Source: Chloroflexota bacterium (lineage in GTDB: Bacteria; Chloroflexota; Limnocylindria; Limnocylindrales; CSP1-4). Taken from it: a DNA stretch of 35,650 nucleotides. The stretch's first letter is position 1, and each line of letters begins with the position of its first letter. The DNA is taken from the NCBI GenBank assembly GCA_004297395.1, contig SCUO01000107.1, positions 1 through 35,650 on the forward strand, read 5' to 3'. The position numbers and the translations under genes are program-made. Below the pieces are notes generated by a model. That model did not search any database. It worked only from the letters and a program-made list of their open reading frames with translations, and was not told where the DNA came from. Of the stretch, positions 7,059 to 17,563 are shown in pieces.

Positions 7059-8657
7059 TCAGATGGTCTGGGTGGCGGGCTCCGCGACCGGGGCTGCCTC
7101 GGGGGCGGGGACGAACCGCATGAGGGCCCAGTACACGATGAACGACACGATCAGGCCGACGACCCAGGAGTAGTCGGCGAACGCGAACGGCGTCTTCAGG
7201 AACGGCAGGATCCCGTCGGCCGGGAATGGGCCGCCATAGGAGCCGCCGATCGCCATCACGACGCCCACCAGGAGCGCCACGACGGCTCGCCAGTTCCAGC
7301 CGCTGGCATACCGATACGCGCCGTTCGGCTTGTACAGGTCGGCCAGGCGGAGGTTGGTCCGGCGGATGAACCAGTAGTCGGCGATGAGCACGCCGGCGAT
7401 CGCGCCGGTGGCCCCGCCGTAGGTCCCCAGCCACGTGAAGATGTAGCTGTTGGGATCGTTGTAGAGGTTCCAGGGCTGGAGCAGGACGCCGATCACGCCG
7501 GTGATCAGGCCGCCGGTCCGGAAGCTGATTCGCTTCGGCCAGGCGTTCGAGAAGTCGTACGACGGGCTGACGATGTTCGCCGCGACGTTCACCGACAGCG
7601 TGGCGACCCCGAGGGTGATCAGGGACAGCAGGACGATGATCACGCCGAGGAAGCTGCCGTCATTCATGAGGCCCACGAGGTAGACCGGGTTGAACAGGTC
7701 TCCGGGTTCCTCGCCGGGGAAGACCACCGTGGCCGCCGAGGTCACGAGAACGGCGATGAGCGGGAAGACCGTCATCGTCGTCGGCAGGCCGAGGATCTGG
7801 CCCCAGGCCTGCTGGCGCTGACCCTGGCCGAACCTGGTGAAGTCCGGCATGTTCAGGGACAGGGTCGACCAGAAGGCGATCATGCCCATGAGGGCGGGCG
7901 GGAAGAGCTTGAACCAGAAGTCCGAGCCCCAACCGACCGTGCCGTGGTCCTCGAGCAGCGGCCCGAAGCCGCCGGCCCTGATCGTCATGCCGATGAGCAG
8001 GACGATCGCGACGATGAGGACGAACGGGGCGGCCCAGTTCTCGAACCGCCGGACCGCGTCCATGCCCCGCATGATGATGATGATGTTGAGGGCCCAGAAG
8101 ATCACGAAGCTCAGCCACACGGTCCAGGGCTGCGGATCGCCAAAGCCGATCGCGAGGGTCGAGGCGTTGGTCCACCACGAGTCGGTGCCGAAGAGGGCGC
8201 CGGCGACGGTGAAGATCGCGGTCCCGCCGATCCAGGTCTGAATCCCGAACCAGCCGCAGGCCACGCCGGCGCGCATGAGGGCCGGCAGGTTGGCGCCGAA
8301 GACGCCGAACGAGGCCCGGGCGAAGACCGGGTACGGGATCCCGTACTTGGTCCCGGCATGGCTGTTCGCGAGCATCGGCACGAGCACGATGATGTTCGCG
8401 AGCATGATTGTCAGGATCGCCTGGTACCAGGCCATCCCGAGGAGGACTAGGCCGGCGGCCAGGCCCCACGTCGGGATGTTGTGGGCCATGCCGATCCACA
8501 GGGCCACGTAGTTGTAGGTCGTCCAGGTCCGCTTCGCGACGGGGACCGGGGCGAGGTCCTCGTTGTGGAGCGGGGAGCTGTCGAGCGCGGCGTCCATCTC
8601 GGCCGTCAGCTCGTGTCGTCCATCGGGGTGGACGATCTCCCCAGCCATTGCAGTCAT
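7059..8657 (-). CDS. NCS1-family nucleobase/hydantoin permease
   Basis: A 12-helix secondary transporter of 532 residues, in the family of the Mhp1 hydantoin, CodB cytosine and PucI allantoin permeases. Visible family features are NEDLAPVPVAKRTWTTYNYVALWIGMAHNIPTW at the N-terminus, YPVFARASFGVFGANLPALMRA, GWFGIQTWIGG, and SLNMPDFTRF in the middle. Its position divergent from the reductive pyrimidine pathway makes uracil, thymine, dihydropyrimidines or hydantoins the likely cargo. The ATG at 8657 lies 6 bases after GGAGG; a second ATG at 8648 is possible. An inverted repeat just upstream may control it. Confidence 0.9.
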   Translation of the reverse strand: MTAMAGEIVHPDGRHELTAEMDAALDSSPLHNEDLAPVPVAKRTWTTYNYVALWIGMAHNIPTWGLAAGLVLLGMAWYQAILTIMLANIIVLVPMLANSHAGTKYGIPYPVFARASFGVFGANLPALMRAGVACGWFGIQTWIGGTAIFTVAGALFGTDSWWTNASTLAIGFGDPQPWTVWLSFVIFWALNIIIIMRGMDAVRRFENWAAPFVLIVAIVLLIGMTIRAGGFGPLLEDHGTVGWGSDFWFKLFPPALMGMIAFWSTLSLNMPDFTRFGQGQRQQAWGQILGLPTTMTVFPLIAVLVTSAATVVFPGEEPGDLFNPVYLVGLMNDGSFLGVIIVLLSLITLGVATLSVNVAANIVSPSYDFSNAWPKRISFRTGGLITGVIGVLLQPWNLYNDPNSYIFTWLGTYGGATGAIAGVLIADYWFIRRTNLRLADLYKPNGAYRYASGWNWRAVVALLVGVVMAIGGSYGGPFPADGILPFLKTPFAFADYSWVVGLIVSFIVYWALMRFVPAPEAAPVAEPATQTI

Positions 8658-9190
8658 AGCCTCCCTCCATGGAGAGCCTCGGCGTGCCCATGCACGCCGT
8701 CGAAATCCGTTCTTGGGGATGCTTGTTGCTGCGTCTCCTCGATCCGCCTCCTCCTGTCGGTTCGGGTGACCGACGACGCCGCGCCGCGCGACGCTCGCAC
8801 GTGCCCTGAGCGTTCGGTCAGTTGCGACGGTTCCGCGGTGCTCCGTCCATGATGCACAGCGGCGAGTCGGTGAACAGGCCCTTTTGCTCGCCTGCCAGGG
8901 TCGCCTGCAGCTGGACGTGCCTCGGCGACGTGATGGCCGATTGAACCATCCGTGCGGACCGTCCGAGAGGGCCGCAGGTCCCGATTCGGGCGGCCGTTCG
9001 GGCCTCGTCACCCCGCCGACGCCGCCGGCTCGGCTCGTCTCGCCCGTCGGCCGGTCCGGCCCGCCCCTCGTTTCGTGGCTTCCGGCCCATGCTCCGGCCG
9101 CGGAGTCGGGCCAGCCTAGGTCGGTCGAGCACTCGCGGCCGTGAGCGGCCGCCTCGATCCGCGTCCCCAAGTGGCAGGAGGTATCCGACC
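8658..9190. other. Divergent control region of the pyrimidine genes
   Basis: This 533-base gap separates the NCS1 permease from the plus-strand catabolic genes. It holds a perfect inverted repeat near the permease start, a GCGGCCG/CGGCCGC hairpin at about 9135-9152, and a possible 43-codon minus-strand reading frame (8949-8818). No confident -10/-35 pair is visible on either strand, and no regulator gene lies nearby. Confidence 0.5.
8680..8699. promoter_or_regulatory. Inverted repeat, candidate operator or leader hairpin of the permease
   Basis: CGGCGTGC-CCAT-GCACGCCG is a perfect 8-bp inverted repeat with a 4-base centre, 23 to 42 bases upstream of the permease ATG. The shape suits a dimeric repressor site, or an RNA hairpin just before the ribosome-binding site. 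The ligand or protein is unknown. Confidence 0.45.
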
Positions 9191-10039
9191 ATGCCCCGTA
9201 TCGTGCGGGCGGCCCTGCTCCAGGCGACCTGGACGGGCGACAAGGAATCGATGATCCAGAAGCACGAGGAGTACGCCCGCAAGGCCGCCGCCCAGGGCGC
9301 CCGGGTCATGTGCTTCCAGGAGCTCTTCTACGGGCCGTACTTCTGCCAGGTGCAGGACGCCCAGTTCTATGCCTACACCGAGCTGATCCCGGACGGCCCC
9401 ACGACCAAGCGGATGCAGGCCCTCGCCCGCGAGACCGGGATGGTCCTCATCGTCCCGATGTACGAGCAGGACGAGCACACCACCGGCATCTACTACAACA
9501 CCGCGGCCGTCATCGATTCCGACGGGACGTTCCTCGGCAAGTACCGCAAGACCCACATCCCGCACGTCAAGGGTTTCTGGGAGAAGTTCTACTTCCGGCC
9601 CGGCAACCTGGGCTACCCCGTCTTCCAGACCTCGGTCGGCAAGATCGGCGTCTACATCTGCTACGACCGCCATTTCCCGGAGGGCGCACGGGCCCTCGGC
9701 CTGAACGGCGCCGAGCTCGTATTCATCCCGTCGGCCACCAGTCGCGGCCTGTCCGAGTACCTGTGGCGGGTTGAGCAGGTCAGCCATGCCCTCGCCAACG
9801 GCTACTTCGTCGGGACCATCAACCGGGTCGGCATCGAGGACCTGGGCGACGACGACTTCTACGGCCAGAGCTACTTCGTCGATCCTCGCGGCCAGTTCGT
9901 CGGCTCCGTCGGCGACCCGCGCGAGGAAGAGCTGATCGTCCGCGACCTGGACATGGACATGGTCCAGGAGGTTCGCCAGACGTGGCAGTTCTACCGCGAC
10001 CGCCGGCCGGAGATGTACGCCGACCTCGTGCATCCGTAG
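9191..10039 (+). CDS. Beta-ureidopropionase (N-carbamoyl-beta-alanine amidohydrolase), nitrilase superfamily
   Basis: The 282-residue enzyme hydrolyses N-carbamoyl-beta-alanine to beta-alanine, CO2 and ammonia, the third step of reductive pyrimidine breakdown. The nitrilase-superfamily triad is visible: Glu44 in CFQELFYGPYF, Lys120 in GKYRKTHIPH and Cys157 in VYICYDRHFPEGAR. The stretch HVKGFWEKFYFRPGN matches the carbamoylase branch. AGGAGG lies shortly before the ATG. It is first in the plus-strand series ahead of dihydropyrimidinase, separated from it by a GC hairpin. Many relatives are annotated as N-carbamoylputrescine or N-carbamoyl-D-amino-acid amidases, so the substrate rests mostly on its neighbours. 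Confidence 0.88.
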   Translation: MPRIVRAALLQATWTGDKESMIQKHEEYARKAAAQGARVMCFQELFYGPYFCQVQDAQFYAYTELIPDGPTTKRMQALARETGMVLIVPMYEQDEHTTGIYYNTAAVIDSDGTFLGKYRKTHIPHVKGFWEKFYFRPGNLGYPVFQTSVGKIGVYICYDRHFPEGARALGLNGAELVFIPSATSRGLSEYLWRVEQVSHALANGYFVGTINRVGIEDLGDDDFYGQSYFVDPRGQFVGSVGDPREEELIVRDLDMDMVQEVRQTWQFYRDRRPEMYADLVHP

Positions 10040-10050
10040 GTTCCACGCCA

Positions 10051-10075
10051 GGCCGCGCCGGCTACCGGCGCGGCC
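10051..10075 (+). other. Intercistronic hairpin 1 of the pyrimidine series
   Basis: GGCCGCGCCGG-CTA-CCGGCGCGGCC forms a perfect 11-bp stem, 11 bases after the beta-ureidopropionase stop. There is no T tract, so it may mark RNA processing or protection rather than a full stop of transcription. Confidence 0.7.
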
Positions 10076-10102
10076 GACATCCGCGTCCCGGAGGAGATAC
10101 GC

Positions 10103-11527
<1,425 letters not shown>

Positions 11528-11553
11528 TCTCCCGTCCAACCTCTCGCCACTCC

Positions 11554-11584
11554 GGCCGCCGGCCCGCGACGCGGGCCGGCGGCC
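11554..11584 (+). other. Intercistronic hairpin 2 of the pyrimidine series
   Basis: GGCCGCCGGCCCGC-GAC-GCGGGCCGGCGGCC is a perfect 14-bp stem, 26 bases after the dihydropyrimidinase stop, followed by TTGATT. It could act as a partial terminator or an mRNA-protecting structure. Confidence 0.7.
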
Positions 11585-11728
11585 TTGATTCCCGGGCGAG
11601 CGACTTACACCCTCTGGCCCCCTCTCGCGGGCACTTCGGCCGTGGTCAGGCACCGGGGTACCTCCGACCATGAGGCCTTGCGTCCAAGCCGTCGCCGCCC
11701 GCCGGCGACCGACCGAGGGTCGAGAACC

Positions 11729-14323
11729 ATGACCGTCGATGCGTCGGTTGGGCGCCAGCCCGACCCGTTCCTCCCGTTGCCGCTCCTGTCCCGGACCGCC
11801 GCGCGGAACGAAGCAGATCGGTGCCTCTACTGCGTCGACGCGCCCTGCACCGGCGCCTGCCCGACCGGCATCGACGTGCCGTCGTTCATCCGCAAGATCG
11901 CGACCGGCAACATCGAGGGCAGCGCCCGCACGATCCTCTCGGCCAACCCCCTCGGCGCCACCTGTGGCGCCGCCTGTCCGGTGGAGCGCCTGTGCGAGGG
12001 AGCCTGCGTCCGCGTCGGCCTGGACCGCCCGATCGAGATCGGCCGGCTCCAGCGCTACGCGGTCGAGACAGCCGCGGCCGCCGGCCACCGCGCCTTCACC
12101 CCGCCCGAGGAGACCGGCAGGAGCGCGGCTGTCATCGGTGCCGGCCCCGCGGGGCTGGCCTGTGCCGCCGAGCTGCGGCGGGCCGGGGTCGGCGTGACCA
12201 TCTACGACGCCAACGAGCGGGCCGGCGGCCTCGGCGACCATGGCATCGTGCCCTGGCGCCTGCCACGTGAGACCGTCGCGGTTGATGTCGCCGCCGTCGA
12301 GGCGGCCGGGGCGCGGTTCGTCCTCGGCACGAACGTCGGACGCGACGTCGCGCCGGATGCGCTCCTGGCGGCCCACGACGCGGTCGTCGTGGCGGTCGGT
12401 CTCGGCCACGGCAAGCGCCTGGGCATCCCGGGCGAGGAGCTCGACGGCGTCGTCGACGCGCTCGATCTCATCGGCCAGGCGATTCACGGCCCCGCGGGCG
12501 GCAACAAGATCGCGGTCGGGCACAGGGTCGGCGTGATCGGCGGCGGCAGCACGGCCTTCGACGCCGCGGCCGCGGCCGTCCGCCTCGGCGCCCAGGAGGT
12601 CACCCTCTTCTACCGCCGCAGCGCCACCGAGTGTCCGGCCTACCCCCACGCCATCGCCCTGGCCCGTGACCTGGGTGTCACGATCCGCTGGCTGGCCGCC
12701 CCGGTCGAGATCTGCGGCGACGGCTCCGTCTGGGCCGTCGAGTTCGATGCGATGCGCCTCGGCGAGCCCGATGCCTCCGGCCGGCGACGGCCCGAGCCGA
12801 TCCCGGGCGAGCGCTTCGAGGTCCACCTCGACACCGTCGTCCGGGCCGTCGGCCAGGCCGGGCCGGTGGACGTCCTCGCGGCGCTGGGCGTTCCCATCCA
12901 CGACGGCGTCGCGGTCGCCGACGACGCGACCGGCCGGACCACCAACCCGAAGGTCTGGGCCATCGGTGACATCGTCAACGGCGGGGCCGAAGTCGTGAAC
13001 GCCGCGCAGGCCGGGAAGCTCGCCGCGCGCTCGATCGTCGAGGCCCTCGGGCTCGGCGGCCCGCGGATCGTCCCGGTCCGCCCCACCGACGCCACCGTGC
13101 CCGGCGTCGACCTCTTCACCGACATGGCCGGGATCCGCGCCCCGAACCCCTTCTGGCTGGCCTCCTGCCCGATCACGAACACCGGCGAGATGGTCGCCCG
13201 GGCGTTCGATGCCGGCTGGGGCGGCGTGGTCTGGAAGACGGTCGGCGACCCGATCACGAACGTCACGTCCCGCCTCGGGGCCTTCAACGTCGATGGCCGC
13301 CGGATCGTCGGCCTGTCGAACATCGAGCTCATCAGCGATCGGCCGCCGGAGGTCAACTTCGCCGAGATCGCCGACGTCAAGCGGCGCTATCCGAACCAGG
13401 CCGTCGTCGTCTCGCTGATGGTCGAGTCGAAGCCCGAGAAGTGGCACGAGTTCGTCGGCCGGGTCAACGACACCGGCGCCGACGGCATCGAGCTCAACTT
13501 CGGCTGCCCCCACGGGATGAGCGAGCGGGGCATGGGCGCGGCGGTCGGCCAGGTCCCCGAGTACGTCCAGATGATCACCGAGTGGGTCATGGAGAAGGCC
13601 GCCGTCCCGGTCCTCGTCAAGCTGACCCCGAACGTCACCGACATCCGGTTCCCGGCCCGAGCCGCCCGCGCCGCCAAGGCCGACGGGATCGCCCTGATCA
13701 ACACGATCAGCTCGCTCGTCGGCGTGAACCTGGACTCGTGGACGCCCATGCCCGACGTTCGCGGCAAGGGCAGCCACGGCGGCTACTCCGGGCCGGCGGT
13801 CAAGCCGATCGCCCTGAACATGACCTCTGCTGTGGCGTCCGATCCCGACGTGCGGCTGCCGATCTCGGCGATCGGCGGCATCGCCGACTGGCATGACGCG
13901 GTCGAGTTCATGCTCGTCGGCGCGACGACCGTCCAGGTCGGCACCAGTGTCATGCACTGGGGCTACCGGATGATCGACGACCTTGTCGACGGGATGTCCA
14001 CCTACCTCCGCTCGAAGGGCCTCCACAGCCCCTCCGAGCTGGTGGGCAAGGCCCTCCCGACGATCGGCGACTGGGGCGAGCTGGACCAGTCCTTCCGGCT
14101 GCTCGCCCAGATCGACGAATCGCGCTGCATCCACTGCAACCTCTGCTACGCGGCCTGCAACGACGGCGCCCACCAGGCCATTCGCCTGGAGGGCACGAAC
14201 GGGACATCGAAGCTCACGATCGACGGCGACTACTGCGTCGGCTGCCGGTTGTGCGCCTACGTCTGCCCGGTCGAGGGCTGCATCACGTTCAAGGAGCTGG
14301 AGGGCGCGGCGGCCATCCACTGA
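11729..14323 (+). CDS. preT-preA: Fused dihydropyrimidine dehydrogenase (PreT-PreA in one chain)
   Basis: At about 864 residues this single gene joins the two parts that are separate PreT and PreA in E. coli, in the order of the eukaryotic enzyme. Residues about 28-115 hold the N-terminal FeS cysteines (CLYCVDAPCTGACP, TCGAACPVERLCEGAC) and a Gln in IGRLQRYA. FAD motif VIGAGPAGLA is near residue 133 and the NAD(P)H motif VIGGGSTAFD near 269. The FMN/substrate domain starts near 457 (FGCPHGMSERGMG at about 591). The C-terminal two-cluster ferredoxin has CIHCNLCYAAC near 800 and CVGCRLCAYVCP near 837. It reduces uracil or thymine to the dihydropyrimidine. Val606 occupies the position where the human enzyme seems to carry its catalytic Cys. 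Confidence 0.93.
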   Translation: MTVDASVGRQPDPFLPLPLLSRTAARNEADRCLYCVDAPCTGACPTGIDVPSFIRKIATGNIEGSARTILSANPLGATCGAACPVERLCEGACVRVGLDRPIEIGRLQRYAVETAAAAGHRAFTPPEETGRSAAVIGAGPAGLACAAELRRAGVGVTIYDANERAGGLGDHGIVPWRLPRETVAVDVAAVEAAGARFVLGTNVGRDVAPDALLAAHDAVVVAVGLGHGKRLGIPGEELDGVVDALDLIGQAIHGPAGGNKIAVGHRVGVIGGGSTAFDAAAAAVRLGAQEVTLFYRRSATECPAYPHAIALARDLGVTIRWLAAPVEICGDGSVWAVEFDAMRLGEPDASGRRRPEPIPGERFEVHLDTVVRAVGQAGPVDVLAALGVPIHDGVAVADDATGRTTNPKVWAIGDIVNGGAEVVNAAQAGKLAARSIVEALGLGGPRIVPVRPTDATVPGVDLFTDMAGIRAPNPFWLASCPITNTGEMVARAFDAGWGGVVWKTVGDPITNVTSRLGAFNVDGRRIVGLSNIELISDRPPEVNFAEIADVKRRYPNQAVVVSLMVESKPEKWHEFVGRVNDTGADGIELNFGCPHGMSERGMGAAVGQVPEYVQMITEWVMEKAAVPVLVKLTPNVTDIRFPARAARAAKADGIALINTISSLVGVNLDSWTPMPDVRGKGSHGGYSGPAVKPIALNMTSAVASDPDVRLPISAIGGIADWHDAVEFMLVGATTVQVGTSVMHWGYRMIDDLVDGMSTYLRSKGLHSPSELVGKALPTIGDWGELDQSFRLLAQIDESRCIHCNLCYAACNDGAHQAIRLEGTNGTSKLTIDGDYCVGCRLCAYVCPVEGCITFKELEGAAAIH

Positions 14324-14339
14324 TCCTGGACCGAGCGCC

Positions 14340-14399
14340 CCGGCCTGGCGGGCCGGAGGTCGCGACCGAGCGGCTGCCCGGCCCGGCGGCCGGGTGCCG
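14340..14399 (+). other. Intercistronic hairpins 3a and 3b of the pyrimidine series
   Basis: Two GC hairpins follow the dehydrogenase stop. CCGGCC-TGGCG-GGCCGG is at 14340-14356. At 14371-14399, CGGC(TG)CCCGGCC pairs with GGCCGGGTGCCG. Neither has a T tract. Confidence 0.6.
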
Positions 14400-14552
14400 T
14401 TCAGCCGCGAACGGCGTGACCGTCGGACCTTGCCCGGCCCTTCGGCGACCCCACACGATCGCGGGGAGCGATTTTCGCGACTCGTCCGTTCCGGCGTGCG
14501 CGCCGGAGACCGCGGGCGTGCCGCCAGGAGCCACGACACGGAGGCACGAGAC

Positions 14553-16094
<1,542 letters not shown>

Positions 16095-16107
16095 CCCTTC
16101 TTGAGCG

Positions 16108-16139
16108 ACACGGGGCTGCGCCGCGGCGCAGCCCCGTGT
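16108..16139 (+). terminator. Terminator after mmsA
   Basis: ACACGGGGCTGCGCC and GGCGCAGCCCCGTGT form a 15-bp stem with a minimal GC loop, 13 bases after the stop and followed by TTCGTTTCC. This is the only hairpin of the series with a T-rich tail, so it probably ends the transcript. Confidence 0.88.
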
Positions 16140-16444
16140 TTCGTTTCCGCCGTCAGGACGTCCCCGACCTTCCGGCGGCCTTTGTGGGCTGTGGGCCGCG
16201 ATGGGATCGAGCGCGTCCGTGAGACCCGCCGGGCGCGGTTGACCGTGCGTCACAGAGCCGCGCGTAGCGCCCTTCGATGGTCGCCCTGTGTCGCGGGATC
16301 GCCGTCGTCGCGACGAGACTTTTCGGGGAGTCAACAGACTAGGCCCAACGGTTCGAATCGCGAGGCCTCACGCAGGAAGTTGTGACTCCCGGTCAACCAG
16401 GCGCGCAGCGTCCGCGTCGCCGCAGGTGCGATGAGGCCGCCGGC
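16140..16444. other. Non-coding gap
   Basis: About 300 bases between the convergent mmsA and zinc-finger genes. The only thing of note is a GGTTCGAATC string (about 16348) that resembles a tRNA T-loop but lacks a pairing stem. No gene or promoter is supported. Confidence 0.5.
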
Positions 16445-16738
16445 TCAGTCCTCGATGACCTCGTAGCCGTCGGGGCCGGGCACGAAGAAGAGCTCGTCGG
16501 GGAAGCACCAGCGCCAGTCCTCACCGGGCTGCGCGCTCCGCATCATCGGATGGCCGGTCGCGCGGTTGTGGGCCGACATGTGGCGGTTGGGGCTGTCGTC
16601 GCAGCACTGGGTCAGGCCGCAGTTCAGGCACTGGCGCAGGTGGTGCCAGCGGGAGCCCATCTCGACGCAGGTCGGGCAGACCCCGAGCGGCGCCGGGGCC
16701 TCGAAGCCAGTCTCGAAGTGCTCACAACGCGGCAGCAT
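16445..16738 (-). CDS. UBP-type zinc-finger protein
   Basis: A 97-residue protein made almost entirely of one UBP-type (ubiquitin-hydrolase-like) zinc finger: CEHF near the N-terminus, GVCPTCVEMGSRWHHLRQCLNCG, CCDDSPNRHMSAHNRATGHPMM, then an acidic tail. In eukaryotes this finger binds the free C-terminus of ubiquitin. Bacterial stand-alone versions are common but their partner is unknown. The ATG follows GGAGG with a 5-base spacer (GGAGGCCAGCC-ATG). It is the last minus-strand gene of this block, 150 bases past the tRNA-Ser gene, and may have its own promoter there. Confidence 0.85.
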   Translation of the reverse strand: MLPRCEHFETGFEAPAPLGVCPTCVEMGSRWHHLRQCLNCGLTQCCDDSPNRHMSAHNRATGHPMMRSAQPGEDWRWCFPDELFFVPGPDGYEVIED

Positions 16739-16764
16739 GGCTGGCCTCCTGAACTAGATCGGGT

Positions 16765-16834
16765 CCCGCCCGCCCCGTGGGCGGGTCAGGCCAAGGCGGG
16801 CGCGAGCACCTGAGCGAGCGGACGCAAACGTCCG
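16765..16834 (-). other. Hairpins downstream of tRNA-Ser
   Basis: CCCGCCC/GGGCGGG (16765-16785) and CGGACG-CAAA-CGTCCG (16819-16834) lie between the tRNA-Ser 3' end and the zinc-finger gene. One of them may end the tRNA transcript; T tracts are poor. Confidence 0.4.
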
Positions 16835-16888
16835 TGAGCGAAGGAGCGGCGCTGACAACGCAGGCATGGCCCGTCCGCGGGGTGTGCG

Positions 16889-16976
16889 TGGCGGAGAGGG
16901 TGGGATTCGAACCCACGGAGACTCGCGTCTCACCTGTTTTCAAGACAGGACCGTTCAACCGCTCCGGCACCTCTCC
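16889..16976 (-). tRNA. tRNA-Ser (anticodon UGA)
   Basis: On the minus strand the acceptor arm GGAGAGG (16976-16970) pairs with CCTCTCC (16899-16893). The discriminator G and an encoded CCA follow (16892-16889). The anticodon stem-loop is CCTGT-CTTGAAA-ACAGG with anticodon TGA. A long variable arm (GAGACGCGAGTCTC) marks a class II serine tRNA, and the T-arm is GTGGG-TTCGAAT-CCCAC. The 5' end is only 23 bases after the macrodomain stop and no promoter is visible between them, so it may be processed from the serS transcript. Confidence 0.97.
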
Positions 16977-16999
16977 GCCGTCGAGGATAGCGCGACGGG

Positions 17000-17539
17000 T
17001 CAGGCGGGCGTGCCGAGGATCTCGCGCGCAACCTCGACCTGGAGGTCTCGGTCAGCGGGACTGAAGGCGCACAGGATCACCCGATGAGGGAGCTCGTGGG
17101 CCTCCAGCCAGGCGCGGATGGTCGCCTGCGCGATCCGGGCGGCGCGCTCCTTCGGGAAGCCGTAGACGCCGGTCGAGATCGACGGGAAAACCACGGACGC
17201 AAGGCCGGCCTCGGCCGCGACCTCGAGGCTGCGGCGATAGGCGGAGGCGAGCGTCCCGTCCTCGCCGGCGTCGCCGCCCCGCCAGATCGGCCCGACTGCG
17301 TGGATGACGTGGCGGGCAGGCAGGTCGTACCCGCCGGTCAGCGTCGCCTCGCCCGGCGGGGCGCCGCCGAGGGTCCGGCACTCGGCCACCAGCCGGGGGC
17401 CGGCCGCCCGATGAATGGCCCCGTCCACGCCGCCGCCGCCCAGCAGCGACGCGTTCGCGGCGTTGACGATGGCATCGACGTCGAGGGTCGTGATGTCGGC
17501 CCGGACGATCTCGACCCGACCCCCGAGGAAGGTGGCCAT
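17000..17539 (-). CDS. Macrodomain protein (ADP-ribose/O-acetyl-ADP-ribose hydrolase type)
   Basis: The 179-residue protein is a single MacroD-like domain with [27 protein letters not shown], covering the NAAN and Gly-rich ADP-ribose contacts and the catalytic-loop Asp. [16 protein letters not shown] forms the diphosphate-binding loop. Relatives remove O-acetyl groups from O-acetyl-ADP-ribose or cleave mono-ADP-ribose from proteins or nucleic acids. It lies 24 bases after the serS stop and directly before tRNA-Ser, so it is probably co-transcribed with them. The ATG at 17539 fits the family start. Confidence 0.92.
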   Translation of the reverse strand: MATFLGGRVEIVRADITTLDVDAIVNAANASLLGGGGVDGAIHRAAGPRLVAECRTLGGAPPGEATLTGGYDLPARHVIHAVGPIWRGGDAGEDGTLASAYRRSLEVAAEAGLASVVFPSISTGVYGFPKERAARIAQATIRAWLEAHELPHRVILCAFSPADRDLQVEVAREILGTPA

Positions 17540-17563
17540 CGGCCGGGCCCTCGCCCTCGTGCC

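Noticed and set aside
16340-16365. tRNA T-loop-like string GGTTCGAATC, possible integration scar
   Set aside because: No pairing T stem, no acceptor arm, and only about 10 bases shared with the tRNA-Ser gene 550 bases away.
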